From Alteromonas gilva (GTDB taxonomy: Bacteria > Pseudomonadota > Gammaproteobacteria > Enterobacterales > Alteromonadaceae): a stretch of 64,000 nt of DNA. Where the stretch lies: positions 434,001 to 498,000 of the forward strand of contig NZ_JAQQXP010000003.1 of assembly GCF_028595265.1 (NCBI RefSeq), read 5' to 3'. Position numbers and translations under genes: made by a program. Below are positions 52,924 through 62,483 of this stretch, piece after piece. A model generated the notes under the pieces. The model searched no databases and had not been told where the DNA came from. It saw only the letters and a program-made list of their open reading frames with translations. Every line of letters begins with the position of its first letter. Positions within the stretch are counted from its first letter, which is position 1.

Positions 52924-53825
52924 TGGCAAATTATTTTTCGATTTTATTAGTAATACTAACCGTCGGCTCTGGCTTGATCTGGCTTGTTGATTCACTGGTT
53001 TTTGCACCCAAACGCAAGGCGCGCCGCGAAGCGTTAGCCGGTCATGGTGAGTCGGCGTTAGCACCGAATGAGGAATTGCCCTACATTGTGGATACTGCGC
53101 AGCAAATTTTTCCGGTGATTGCGTTTGTGCTGGTGTTGCGTTCTTTTTTATATGAACCCTTTCAAATACCGTCGGGTTCAATGATGCCTACGTTGCTGGT
53201 GGGCGATTTTATTTTGGTTGAAAAGTACGCCTATGGCTTAAAAGATCCCGTCTTTCGCCATAAATTCATCGATACGGGAAAACCCGAGCGCGGCGATGTA
53301 GTGGTGTTTAAGTATCCTGAAGAGCCTACTGTAGATTACATTAAACGCGTGGTGGGTTTACCCGGCGATACGGTGATCTATCGTGATAAGAAGGTTTATG
53401 TTAAGCCGCGCTGCGACAGCGGGCAAGACTGTGCGCCCCAGGCAGTGATGGCGCAGGAATTTGTAAACAGTGGCGAGTTTGTGCAAAACCTGGCCCCGTT
53501 AAAACGCGTCACTGAAACACTCGGTGACGTGAAGCATGATATTTTGCAACACCCGGTATCCGAAGCCCATCCATCCAATTTTTATACCCAACCGGGTACA
53601 AAAATGAATGAGTGGATTGTTCCTGAAGATCAGTACTTTGTACTGGGTGACAACCGTGATAACAGTCGCGACAGTCGTTTTTGGGGCTTCGTACCGGATG
53701 AGAATTTAGTTGGCCAGGCGGTCGCTATCTGGATTAGCTTTGAGTTTGAGCGTGATCCGGACAGTTGGTTACCCTCGTGGATTCCGTCGGGTGTGCGGTT
53801 TAACCGGATCGGTGGCATCGAATAA
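52923..53825 (+). CDS. lepB: Signal peptidase I
   Basis: The membrane Ser/Lys protease that removes signal peptides of exported proteins. The 300 residues have two N-terminal membrane helices (about 4-25 and 60-78), the nucleophile Ser in QIPSGSMMPTLL (about 89), the Lys base in VDYIKRVVGLPGD (about 142) and the box E GDNRDNSRDSR (about 240). It overlaps lepA and rnc by single nucleotides (TAATG-type junctions), so the lepA-lepB-rnc-era unit is tightly coupled. Confidence 0.97.
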   Translation: MANYFSILLVILTVGSGLIWLVDSLVFAPKRKARREALAGHGESALAPNEELPYIVDTAQQIFPVIAFVLVLRSFLYEPFQIPSGSMMPTLLVGDFILVEKYAYGLKDPVFRHKFIDTGKPERGDVVVFKYPEEPTVDYIKRVVGLPGDTVIYRDKKVYVKPRCDSGQDCAPQAVMAQEFVNSGEFVQNLAPLKRVTETLGDVKHDILQHPVSEAHPSNFYTQPGTKMNEWIVPEDQYFVLGDNRDNSRDSRFWGFVPDENLVGQAVAIWISFEFERDPDSWLPSWIPSGVRFNRIGGIE

Positions 53826-54508
53826 TGATCGGTATTGATCGTTACGCCAGATTGTCTCAGTATCTGGGCTATCAATTTGTTGATCAGAGTTTGCTCAAAC
53901 AGGCGTTAACCCATCGCAGTGCCGCTAAACTTCACAATGAACGCCTCGAATTTTTAGGCGACGCGGTTCTGGGCATGGTCGTCGCGCAAGCATTATACAG
54001 TCGTTTCCCAACCGTGCCGGAAGGCAAACTTACCCGCATGCGCTCTTCGTTAGTGAAAGGCGATACCCTGGCCGAGCTTGGCCGTGAGGCGGATGTAGGT
54101 CAGTTGCTTGAATTAGGGCCGGGCGAGCTCAAAAGTGGTGGTCACCGCCGCGGGTCGATTATTGCTGATGCAATGGAGGCCATATTTGGCGCGATTTACT
54201 TAGAAGCCGGGCTGGAGATCACTTCTGAAGTGATATTGCGCCTGCTACAGTCGCGTATAAAGAAACTCGATCCTAATGAACACCCTAAAGATGCAAAAAC
54301 CCGGTTACAGGAGTACTTGCAGTCGCGTAAACTGCCTTTGCCGGTCTATGAAGTCGTTCATATCAGTGGTCAGGATCATGATCAGACCTTTGAGGTGCAT
54401 TGCCATATTGAATCGATGAATAAACCCATGAAAGGCGTCGGCAGCAGCCGCCGCAAAGCCGAACAACAGGCTGCCCGCACGGCACTGGAGATACTCTGTA
54501 ATGACTGA
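53825..54508 (+). CDS. rnc: Ribonuclease III
   Basis: A double-strand-specific RNase that processes rRNA and many mRNAs. 227 residues (E. coli 226). The catalytic domain has the signature ERLEFLGDAVLGMV (about 38-51) with the acidic metal ligands, and DAMEAIFGAIYLEAG. The C-terminal dsRNA-binding domain contains KTRLQEYLQSR and GVGSSRRKAEQQAA. It overlaps lepB by 1 nt and era by 8 nt. Confidence 0.98.
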   Translation: MIGIDRYARLSQYLGYQFVDQSLLKQALTHRSAAKLHNERLEFLGDAVLGMVVAQALYSRFPTVPEGKLTRMRSSLVKGDTLAELGREADVGQLLELGPGELKSGGHRRGSIIADAMEAIFGAIYLEAGLEITSEVILRLLQSRIKKLDPNEHPKDAKTRLQEYLQSRKLPLPVYEVVHISGQDHDQTFEVHCHIESMNKPMKGVGSSRRKAEQQAARTALEILCND

Positions 54509-55427
54509 TTCTGAACTTCCTGATATACCAGAAGCTGAAACACGCTGTGGTTTAGTGGCCATTGTAGGGCGTCCTAACGTGGGTAAGTCAACCTTACTCA
54601 ATCGATTGCTCGGGCAAAAGGTGAGTATCACCTCCCGCAAGCCACAGACCACCCGGCACCGTATACTGGGTATCGACACTGACGGCGATTGCCAGACCGT
54701 GTATATCGACACTCCCGGCTTGCACGCGGAAGAAAAACGCACTATTAACCGCCTGATGAATCGTGCTGCATCCAGCTCCTTAGGTGAGGTGAGCCTGGTA
54801 TTGTTTGTGGTTGAAGGTACGCGCTGGACCACTGACGATGAATTGGTGTTAAACAAGGTTAAGCAATCAGGTTTACCCTGTATCCTGGTGGTGAACAAGT
54901 TAGATAAAGTCAACGACGAAGCGTCGCTTATTGCACAGTTGCAAAAGTTATGTGCAATGCATGATTTTGAAGAAGTCATGCCGCTGAGCGCCAAGCAGGC
55001 AAAGCAGGTTGAACGGCTACGCGAGCTGGTCAGACGGCGACAACCTCAGAGTGAATTTTATTTTCCCGAAGACTATATCACTGACCGTTCCAGTCGTTTT
55101 ATGGCGGCCGAAATTATTCGTGAGAAGCTGATGCGTTTTACCGGTGATGAATTACCTTATTCAACAACGGTGGAGATTGAGCAGTTTAAACTGGGTGATA
55201 ACGGGGTCTACCGCATTAACGGCCTCATACTGGTTGAGCGTGAAACGCAGAAGCGTATGGTCATTGGTAAAGGAGGTAAACACCTTCGTACCATTGGAGA
55301 ACAAGCCCGGTTAGATATGGAACGATTGTTCGACAACAAGGTGTTTTTAGAACTGTGGGTGAAAGTGAAATCAGGCTGGGCTGACGATGAGCGGGCATTA
55401 CGCTCACTAGGCTACGGCGAGGACTGA
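54501..55427 (+). CDS. era: GTPase Era
   Basis: An essential GTPase that binds the 3' end of 16S rRNA and helps 30S maturation. The 308 residues show Walker A GRPNVGKST (about 22-30), switch II DTPGLH, G4 NKLDK, and the KH domain with VIGKGGKHLRTIGEQARLDME (about 250-270). Its start overlaps rnc by 8 nt. In E. coli era is followed by recO and pdxJ; here pdxH follows after 9 bp. Confidence 0.98.
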   Translation: MTDSELPDIPEAETRCGLVAIVGRPNVGKSTLLNRLLGQKVSITSRKPQTTRHRILGIDTDGDCQTVYIDTPGLHAEEKRTINRLMNRAASSSLGEVSLVLFVVEGTRWTTDDELVLNKVKQSGLPCILVVNKLDKVNDEASLIAQLQKLCAMHDFEEVMPLSAKQAKQVERLRELVRRRQPQSEFYFPEDYITDRSSRFMAAEIIREKLMRFTGDELPYSTTVEIEQFKLGDNGVYRINGLILVERETQKRMVIGKGGKHLRTIGEQARLDMERLFDNKVFLELWVKVKSGWADDERALRSLGYGED

Positions 55428-55436
55428 GGATTTGTT

Positions 55437-56075
55437 ATGAGCATTGCCGATCTACGCCGTCAATACAGTCAGGGGCATCTGACCGATACCGATCTGACAG
55501 CGCACCCTGTTGATTTATTTAAACGCTGGCTGGGTGATGCGATTAGCGCCGGGATCCCGGATCCCACGGCGATGACAGTGGCGACCGTTGATGCGCACGG
55601 TCAACCCTCACAACGTATTGTATTGCTCAAAGACTACGACTCTGAGGGCTTTGTGTTTTATACCAATTTAGGTAGCCGTAAGGCCCGGGAATTGGCTAAC
55701 AACCCGCGAATTTCGTTGCATTTTCCGTGGTTTTTTATGGAGCGACAGGTACGTATTTGTGGTATTGCTCAAAAACTTTCTGCAGCACAAAATGCCAGAT
55801 ACTTTCTTTCCCGGCCCAAAGACTCACAGCTTGCCGCCTGGGCGTCGCAGCAAAGCCAGCCGATCTCGAGTCGCGAACTGCTTATGACCCAGTTTCAGCA
55901 AATGAAAGACAAGTTTGCCAAAAAGGAAATTCCGCTGCCCGATTTTTGGGGCGGCTATAAGGTTATACCCAGTCAAATAGAATTCTGGCAAGGCGGCGAA
56001 GACCGCCTTCACGATCGTTTCGAATACACTAAACAAGCGGATAACAGCTGGACAACCCAGCGCCTGATGCCCTGA
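55437..56075 (+). CDS. pdxH: Pyridoxine/pyridoxamine 5'-phosphate oxidase
   Basis: An FMN enzyme that forms pyridoxal 5'-phosphate. The 212-residue product has the FMN and substrate motifs TVDAHGQPSQRIVLLKDYD, FVFYTNLGSRKARELANNP, and the signature IEFWQGGEDRLHDRFEY near the C-terminus. It follows era closely and overlaps the TatD-like gene by 1 nt, so it seems to have joined the lepA-era operon. Confidence 0.97.
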   Translation: MSIADLRRQYSQGHLTDTDLTAHPVDLFKRWLGDAISAGIPDPTAMTVATVDAHGQPSQRIVLLKDYDSEGFVFYTNLGSRKARELANNPRISLHFPWFFMERQVRICGIAQKLSAAQNARYFLSRPKDSQLAAWASQQSQPISSRELLMTQFQQMKDKFAKKEIPLPDFWGGYKVIPSQIEFWQGGEDRLHDRFEYTKQADNSWTTQRLMP

Positions 56076-56857
56076 TGATAGATTCGCACTGCCATCTCGA
56101 CTTACCAGCCTTTGCCAAAGACTGGCAGGCTGTGGTGGCAGAGAGTCAGGGCTGTGGGGTGCGCCGTATATTAATACCGGGCACCACGCCGGCCGGATGG
56201 CAGCAACAACGCCGCATGGCAAATCAATGCGCTGTTTTAGACATTGCCTTTGGTTTACACCCTTATTTTTTTCCGCAAAATTCCGACACGGCGCTGAGCG
56301 AGCTTGGCGATGCACTGGCCACCAGCGATAGTGCGAACAGGCTTGTGGCGCTCGGTGAGATTGGTATCGACGCGAGCATCGATACGCCGCTTGATACGCA
56401 ACAAGCGTTATTTGAAGAGCAGCTAAAGCTCGCTGCGCAGTACAATCTGCCGGTTATTCTTCATCACCGCCGCTCGCATCATTTGTTAATCGAATCGATT
56501 AAACGCTGTCAATTTTCAGGTGGTGGGGTGGTGCATGCATTTTCCGGCAGCGAGCAGGTAGCACAGAGCTATATCGATATGGGCTTTAAGCTTGGCGTTG
56601 GTGGTACCATTACCTACGAGCGGGCGCGCAAAACCAGAAAAGCCCTGGCCAACACTGATATCTGCCACCTGTTACTGGAAACCGATGCCCCGGACATGCC
56701 TTTAGCAGGCCGGCAAGGGCAAAGAAACTCGCCTGTCTACCTGCCGGAAGTTGCTGCGGCATTGGCAAGCTTACATAATACGAGCGTAGCTGACGTAAGT
56801 GCTCATACCGATGCCAATTACGACTCGCTGTTTGGCAGGCTTGACCACTGTAAATAG
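56075..56857 (+). CDS. TatD-family metal-dependent hydrolase (YjjV-like)
   Basis: A TIM-barrel metallohydrolase; characterised relatives are 3'-5' exonucleases or DNases, often implicated in repair or D-aminoacyl removal. Metal ligands are visible in DSHCHLD (His 5, His 7), ALGEIGID, ILHHRRS, VVHAFSGS and LLLETDAPDMP. The sequence is closer to YjjV than to TatD itself, judged from memory. 260 residues. Its 3' end overlaps the convergent Smp-like gene by 40 nt. Confidence 0.88.
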   Translation: MIDSHCHLDLPAFAKDWQAVVAESQGCGVRRILIPGTTPAGWQQQRRMANQCAVLDIAFGLHPYFFPQNSDTALSELGDALATSDSANRLVALGEIGIDASIDTPLDTQQALFEEQLKLAAQYNLPVILHHRRSHHLLIESIKRCQFSGGGVVHAFSGSEQVAQSYIDMGFKLGVGGTITYERARKTRKALANTDICHLLLETDAPDMPLAGRQGQRNSPVYLPEVAAALASLHNTSVADVSAHTDANYDSLFGRLDHCK

Positions 56858-57222
56858 CCAATAATCTGTGACTGGCTGTAAATCGCGACCATTGACGTCT
56901 GCAATTGAGGCATAACGCGTAACAATGTGGGCAGAGGGCGCGTATCTCCCTGCTGCGCAATGCGCTCACCGTCAGGCAGATAAACCGCGGCCTGCAGGAT
57001 TGCCGCATCGGCTACCATACTGCGCAACAGACGTTGCAATTCATCACTATTTTGGGTTACCACCGCGCTGGCAACAATTCGGCTGTAGTGCTCGCCAAGG
57101 GTTGCGTTTGGCGGGTATTGCATTGTGCCAGAGGGGGCAGACGCGAGTTTCCATAGCACCACAGCCGAAATGACCAGGATCAGGCCGGCGGTAAAAAGAG
57201 CAAGAGTTGGTCTAAGCTGCAA
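56818..57222 (-). CDS. Short Smp (YtjB/AhpA)-like membrane protein
   Basis: A 134-residue protein with an N-terminal membrane anchor (about 8-28, LALFTAGLILVISAVVLWKL) and a periplasmic domain containing AVYLPDGERIAQQGD. Together with its position divergent from serB, this resembles E. coli Smp/YtjB (about 214 residues), but it lacks much of the middle and the C-terminal part. It overlaps the end of the TatD-like gene by 40 nt on the opposite strand. The function is unknown, and the assignment rests largely on gene order. Confidence 0.6.
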   Translation of the reverse strand: MQLRPTLALFTAGLILVISAVVLWKLASAPSGTMQYPPNATLGEHYSRIVASAVVTQNSDELQRLLRSMVADAAILQAAVYLPDGERIAQQGDTRPLPTLLRVMPQLQTSMVAIYSQSQIIGYLQWSSLPNSES

Positions 57223-57278
57223 GATGAGGCCCTATAGAATAAAAATTAGCTAACTTATTACTAACTGCGCATTTCCCA

Positions 57279-58361
57279 ATGGGCCGGTATCCGTTAGGAT
57301 CTAAGGATAACAATCACCATGTCGGATTGGGACACTACATCTTGGAACAACAAGCACTTAGTACAACGCAACGGGACAGCGCTTCGTATTTGCGCAGTCT
57401 GTTAAAAGAATATCAGAATCTTCGCTGGGATAACACTTACACCACACTGCTCGTAAATGCCGATACCAGCCGCAGTGATAATCAATTACTGGTTAGCAGT
57501 CAATTACTTACTGCAGGGCAGCTGGCCGCTATCGCAGCTCAGCTTGAGCCTGTCTTGCAAGTCGGAGCCATGTCGCTGCATCCCCATGACAGCCTGACTA
57601 CTGCTACCGTGGTGGTGTTTAACATTACCCAAATGGATCAGGATAAGCAGCGTGTTTATGAGCTGCTTGATGCAGCAGCTGCCAGCCATCATTGTGAGGT
57701 CGCCCTGGTCAACCGGAATTTGCCGACCTTAAGTGAACCGGGTTTACTTGTTATGGATATGGACTCCACCGTTATTCAAATTGAGTGTATCGACGAGATA
57801 GCCAAGCTGGCCGGGCTGGGTGAGCAGGTTTCGGCTGTCACCGAGCAGGCCATGCGGGGAGAGCTGGATTTTAAAGAAAGCCTGCGCTCCCGGGTTGAAT
57901 GCCTGCGCGGTGTGAATGTGAGTCAACTGGCGCAAATTCGCGCCGGTATTCCGCTTATGCCCGGTCTGCAAAATTTGCTTGCTGTATTGCAGCAGCATGG
58001 TTGGAAGATTGCCATTGCCTCTGGCGGGTTTACCTATTTTGCCGGTTATCTGGAGCGCCGCCTGGGCCTGGACGCCTCCAGGGCCAACGAGCTTGAGGCG
58101 CAGAACGGCGTACTGACCGGTAATGTGGTAGGCGATATTGTCGATGCCGAGGTTAAAGCGCAAACGGTCCGGGAGTTAGCGGCCAGGTGGCAAATTCCAA
58201 TGTCGCAAACCGTTGCCATGGGCGACGGCGCTAACGACTTAAAAATGATGAATGTCGCAGCATTGGGTGTCGCCTTTGAAGCTAAGCCTGTGGTCAATGC
58301 GCAAGCCGACGTCGCCATTCGCTATTCAGGTCTGGATACCATGCTGGCTTACTTACAATAG
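57279..58361 (+). CDS. serB: Phosphoserine phosphatase
   Basis: A HAD-family phosphatase, last step of serine synthesis. The catalytic DxDST motif VMDMDSTVIQIECIDEIA lies in the middle, followed by MRGELDFKESLRSRV, IASGGFTYF, and GDGANDLKMM. An N-terminal ACT-like regulatory domain (about 40-150) precedes it. The start is unclear: ATG 57279 lacks a ribosome site and the first 15 residues look non-protein. In-frame TTG 57327 or 57342 are alternatives (about 340 residues, nearer E. coli's 322). Confidence 0.93.
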   Translation: MGRYPLGSKDNNHHVGLGHYILEQQALSTTQRDSASYLRSLLKEYQNLRWDNTYTTLLVNADTSRSDNQLLVSSQLLTAGQLAAIAAQLEPVLQVGAMSLHPHDSLTTATVVVFNITQMDQDKQRVYELLDAAAASHHCEVALVNRNLPTLSEPGLLVMDMDSTVIQIECIDEIAKLAGLGEQVSAVTEQAMRGELDFKESLRSRVECLRGVNVSQLAQIRAGIPLMPGLQNLLAVLQQHGWKIAIASGGFTYFAGYLERRLGLDASRANELEAQNGVLTGNVVGDIVDAEVKAQTVRELAARWQIPMSQTVAMGDGANDLKMMNVAALGVAFEAKPVVNAQADVAIRYSGLDTMLAYLQ

Positions 58362-58364
58362 CAG

Positions 58365-60932
58365 TTACTGAGGAGCGGTAGGCTCGTCAGTGATATCGCT
58401 GTCGTCATCGTCAGCACCGTCTTCATCGGTGCTGTCAGAACTTTTCTTCGTTTGTAAAATCCGATGGTTTTTGGCAATTGCCTGAACGTCAAAGTTATAA
58501 CGCATCAATACCTGATCGGTGACATCCACAGCATGCACACAGGCACTGATACTCCATAACCGCGCTTCTAACTCTTTTGCACGGTGAATGGCGTAAACAC
58601 TGATGTAGTTGATTTCGGACTGGAGCATTTCGACATCGGGTTTGCCCGTCGTTGAAATCGTCACATTGATGGCAATAAACAACCCGTTGCTCATTGCGTC
58701 CTGGATAAACTGGCGGCGCTTTTCATCAGAACTGAACCGCTGTGAATATCGCGCATCGATGACCTCGGTCGACTCCGTCGCCTGGGGTTTAAATGCCACT
58801 AAAAGTTCGCTGGCGACGGACTGCATTTCGTTTTTTACCCGTCTGATTGCCTGTTGGATAAATGGGGTTTCGAGGTTACGGTCCCGGAACAATGGCTCCA
58901 GATTTACTTTCTGACGGTCAGCAAAATGACTGAACAACATTTTCAGACGTGGGTTAGAGTGCCCACTGAGTACCCCGACCTGCGGCTGATATCGACTGCC
59001 GTTTTTGGATAACACAAACGCCAGGGTCGAAGGGTTTTTGGCATTAATACACCGTAATGCATGACCAATACCTGGAATTTCTTCTTCATCCGGGTACGTC
59101 TTCAGCGACGATTTATTATTTTTGATCAGTTCTGCAAAAAAGCGTCTGGCTGGCAGCCCTTCTTCACCGTTTACCGTTCTCAGGTGGAGTACGTTTCTAT
59201 CGCCACTGATATGGACGACCCGGTACTGGAGTCTGGAGAGGTCAAATTTGGTGGTAAGTTTTTGCAACTTGGGGAGGCCTACGTCTACCCGCATATTCAA
59301 GTCGCCATCGTACTCGCCGTCAATTTCAATGCGCATCCCATTCACGGAGATATCTTCGCTGATGGCACTGATGTCCTGGCCACGGGCATAAACCTGTACC
59401 GTTGTTCGCAGCAAGTAGCGAGCCTCCATCCGCTGTTCCTGAAACTTATACCGAAACGATTTAATTGCGGTGGGGACTTTGTTGCGTGCATGACCAAAAA
59501 CCTTTAGCGCTTTAAGCCGGCTTCGATCCACTTTCAGCTGACTAAATAGCAGCTGTTCCTGATCAGACGTTACGTCAGTAATCTGGGCGATATGTGCCAG
59601 GTTTTTTAACTTCGCCATCAGTCGCGGTGCCGGTTTGGCGTTTTGTCTTTTGACTTTTGTGCCCACTTCATCCGGTAATGACAACGGCGCATAAGCCTGC
59701 TCTGGCGACATGTCACATATACCTACTTTGAACACACGCCAACTGACTTTTCTGGCACCAAAACCAACAAACAGCTGCTTTAATCCGGGGTCACGGTTTA
59801 GCTCGTCATGGGCTGCCGAATAAAAATAAATCCGGCCATTCTGAATATGATTAAAGCTGTAAATATACATCTCTGGTGAGCGGTGTTTGCTTTTCAGCAA
59901 ACGCTCCAATCGTTTAGGGGAGATCAGGTAACCAAGCCTTAACTCATCTTCTTCATCGTTCCAATAGCTTAAAATGTGGCGGTTCAGATCGTTAGCCATC
60001 GCAAAACGAGGAATGACCTTACCGTCGGCTACTTCTAAAAACACCGGTAATGTCGGACAGCTGGGCGAAAAATACTGTTCACAGGATTTGTTGATGATGG
60101 CGTCAACCGTGTTATCCATATTCACTTTATAACGGCGTTTATTGCCATGGATAAACTTATCAATGAACTGATCGAAAGGATCATTAGGGGCGCTTTCCAG
60201 TCGCTTCATCTGCAGAAACTGAAAGTCACCTTTACGGCTAATACTGACCAGCTGATATTTAATTGGCGCTGTTTTATCCAGCGCATACTCACTTTCCAAG
60301 CCCCTGAAATAGACTCCGAGAACCTGCCCCAGAGTGAACTTGTAGTCCTTCGGTAGCTTGATTTTCATGCCATGACTTGAAATGTCGACGCTGGTTGCTC
60401 TGACGCTATTATTGGTGTCCGTTACCACTTCTAATGCGACGGCAAAGTTCATACGCTCTTCAGTTCGCTGGGCGTATTCCAACAAACTGATATTGGGCAC
60501 GTCAAACTGTTTTACATTTCCGGATAGCTTTTCTGGCGGGGGTGGTGGCGCGTCACCGTTTCGTTGTGCTTCGGCTTTTTCGCGAATGACTTTAAAGTTA
60601 TTTTCAGTGGCCATGACCGTTTCGTAAACGCCAAAACAATAGTGGCCAAAAATTCTTACCTGTTGCTCAAAAACCTCAATGGCGACGTCATCCAAGTAAT
60701 GCGTTATTCCGCCGTATTCGTATAACCGGCATTCACCATCAACCTGATTACGTAAATCAATGACACGCATGCAGGGACGCGCCAGGCGCTTCATTTCCAT
60801 TTTGAGAAGAAAGCGTTTTTCTTTGGGCACACTCGCCGCTATCTGCTGCAAAACCTGATTAAACTCAGGTTCTTTAACCATAGGTTTGAGCTGTTCAATC
60901 AGTGATGCGTACTGTGATAAGTCCTGAGTCAT
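58365..60932 (-). CDS. Double-PilZ-domain protein (PlzC-like)
   Basis: An 855-residue cytoplasmic protein with two PilZ domains. The first has R156xxxR160 and DISSHG (183-188); the second has R501xxxR505 and DISVNG (527-532). Both carry the full c-di-GMP signature RxxxR / DxSxxG. The central and C-terminal regions are of unknown fold, and the tail is acidic (Asp-rich, about 840). The position between serB and radA matches a Vibrio cholerae PilZ protein (VC2344, PlzC, from memory). A c-di-GMP receptor role is likely; the target is unknown. ATG 60932 is preferred over TTG 60938. Confidence 0.85.
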   Translation of the reverse strand: MTQDLSQYASLIEQLKPMVKEPEFNQVLQQIAASVPKEKRFLLKMEMKRLARPCMRVIDLRNQVDGECRLYEYGGITHYLDDVAIEVFEQQVRIFGHYCFGVYETVMATENNFKVIREKAEAQRNGDAPPPPPEKLSGNVKQFDVPNISLLEYAQRTEERMNFAVALEVVTDTNNSVRATSVDISSHGMKIKLPKDYKFTLGQVLGVYFRGLESEYALDKTAPIKYQLVSISRKGDFQFLQMKRLESAPNDPFDQFIDKFIHGNKRRYKVNMDNTVDAIINKSCEQYFSPSCPTLPVFLEVADGKVIPRFAMANDLNRHILSYWNDEEDELRLGYLISPKRLERLLKSKHRSPEMYIYSFNHIQNGRIYFYSAAHDELNRDPGLKQLFVGFGARKVSWRVFKVGICDMSPEQAYAPLSLPDEVGTKVKRQNAKPAPRLMAKLKNLAHIAQITDVTSDQEQLLFSQLKVDRSRLKALKVFGHARNKVPTAIKSFRYKFQEQRMEARYLLRTTVQVYARGQDISAISEDISVNGMRIEIDGEYDGDLNMRVDVGLPKLQKLTTKFDLSRLQYRVVHISGDRNVLHLRTVNGEEGLPARRFFAELIKNNKSSLKTYPDEEEIPGIGHALRCINAKNPSTLAFVLSKNGSRYQPQVGVLSGHSNPRLKMLFSHFADRQKVNLEPLFRDRNLETPFIQQAIRRVKNEMQSVASELLVAFKPQATESTEVIDARYSQRFSSDEKRRQFIQDAMSNGLFIAINVTISTTGKPDVEMLQSEINYISVYAIHRAKELEARLWSISACVHAVDVTDQVLMRYNFDVQAIAKNHRILQTKKSSDSTDEDGADDDDSDITDEPTAPQ

Positions 60933-61106
60933 AATCAAGGTTTTGCTGTGTACCTAAACGCTTTTTAGTATAGTTAATGTTTTATCGGCAACTTGAGGCA
61001 AGGCATGAGTACGGTGGTACACTTAATGCCGGTCAACACGCAAATCTCTCTTTTTGAGATGCCTGAATGAATCATAATACTAAAGCACTGGGAAACCAAT
61101 AATTAT

Positions 61107-62483
61107 ATGGCAAAACGAAAAACAGCCTATGTGTGTTCAGACTGCGGCGCTGAATTTCCGCGCTGGCAGGGGCAATGTAGCGAATGTAAAGCCTGGAACA
61201 CCATTTCCGAATTTGTAGTGAGTCCGGCTAAAACCACAACCCGGGGCAATCTGGCGGGCTACGCGGGGCAAACTGCCAGTCAAATTCAAACGCTGAACGA
61301 GATCAATGTTGAGGACCTGCCGCGCTTTAGTTCTGGCTTAAAAGAACTTGACCGTGTGCTGGGTGGCGGCATTGTGCCGGGCTCTGCTATCCTGATTGGT
61401 GGCTCGCCAGGAGCCGGTAAAAGTACCTTATTACTGCAGGTCATGTGTCAGCAGGCAGCGAGCCATTCCGCGTTGTATGTCACCGGTGAAGAATCTCTGC
61501 AGCAGGTCGCGATGCGTGCTAAGCGTCTGGGATTACCCGACGACAAACTGATGATGCTGGCCGAGACGAATGTGGAAACCATTTGTAACCTGGCGCTTGA
61601 TAAGAAACCCCAGATTATGGTCATCGACTCTATCCAGGTAATGCATGTGAGCGATGTGCAATCGGCACCGGGCAGTGTTTCTCAGGTGCGCGAGAGCGCA
61701 GCATACTTAACCCGTTTTGCCAAACAGCATCATATTGCCATGTTTCTGGTTGGCCATGTCACCAAGGACGGCAGTCTGGCGGGCCCGAAGGTACTGGAGC
61801 ACTGTATTGATTGTTCGATGATGCTCGAAGGGGAAAGCGATGGCCGTTTTCGTACCTTACGCAGTCATAAGAACCGCTTCGGCGCGGTGAACGAGCTGGG
61901 TGTGTTTGGCATGACCGATAAGGGCGTTAAAGAGGTCAGTAACCCGTCGGCAATTTTTTTAAGTCGCGGCGACAGCCAGGCGCCCGGCTCGGTTGTAATG
62001 GTGATCTGGGAAGGCACAAGGCCATTACTGGTAGAGATCCAGGCGCTGGTGGATTATTCGCAGTTGAGTAATCCGCGTCGGGTAGCGGTTGGTCTCGACC
62101 AAAACCGGTTATCCATGTTATTGGCTGTCATGCATCGCCACGGTAACGTACAAATGAACGACCAGGACGTATTTGTAAATGTTGTTGGCGGGGTAAAAGT
62201 AGCAGAAACCGCCGCTGATCTGGCTTTGTTAGTCGCGATGGTATCCAGTTTTCGCAACCGCGCCTTACCCAGAGAGCTGATTGTTTTTGGTGAAGTGGGA
62301 CTGGCGGGAGAAATTCGTCCGGTGCCCAATGGCAGTGAACGGCTGAGTGAGGCAGTTAAGCACGGTTTTAAACATGCTATTGTGCCCAAAGCTAACGCCC
62401 CCAAACAAAAAATTAATGGCTTAACCGTTATCCCCGTGGTCAAGCTAAGTGATGCATTGGAGGCATTGGAAAACTGGGCCTAA
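61107..62483 (+). CDS. radA: DNA repair protein RadA
   Basis: A RecA-like ATPase that drives branch migration in recombination. The 458 residues have the N-terminal zinc finger YVCSDCGAEFPRWQGQCSECKAW, Walker A GGSPGAGKST (about 93-102), the RadA-specific KNRFG motif (SHKNRFGAVNE), and the C-terminal Lon-type domain (GEVGLAGEIRPV). It stands alone between two PilZ genes, overlapping the downstream one by 4 nt tail to tail. Confidence 0.97.
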   Translation: MAKRKTAYVCSDCGAEFPRWQGQCSECKAWNTISEFVVSPAKTTTRGNLAGYAGQTASQIQTLNEINVEDLPRFSSGLKELDRVLGGGIVPGSAILIGGSPGAGKSTLLLQVMCQQAASHSALYVTGEESLQQVAMRAKRLGLPDDKLMMLAETNVETICNLALDKKPQIMVIDSIQVMHVSDVQSAPGSVSQVRESAAYLTRFAKQHHIAMFLVGHVTKDGSLAGPKVLEHCIDCSMMLEGESDGRFRTLRSHKNRFGAVNELGVFGMTDKGVKEVSNPSAIFLSRGDSQAPGSVVMVIWEGTRPLLVEIQALVDYSQLSNPRRVAVGLDQNRLSMLLAVMHRHGNVQMNDQDVFVNVVGGVKVAETAADLALLVAMVSSFRNRALPRELIVFGEVGLAGEIRPVPNGSERLSEAVKHGFKHAIVPKANAPKQKINGLTVIPVVKLSDALEALENWA

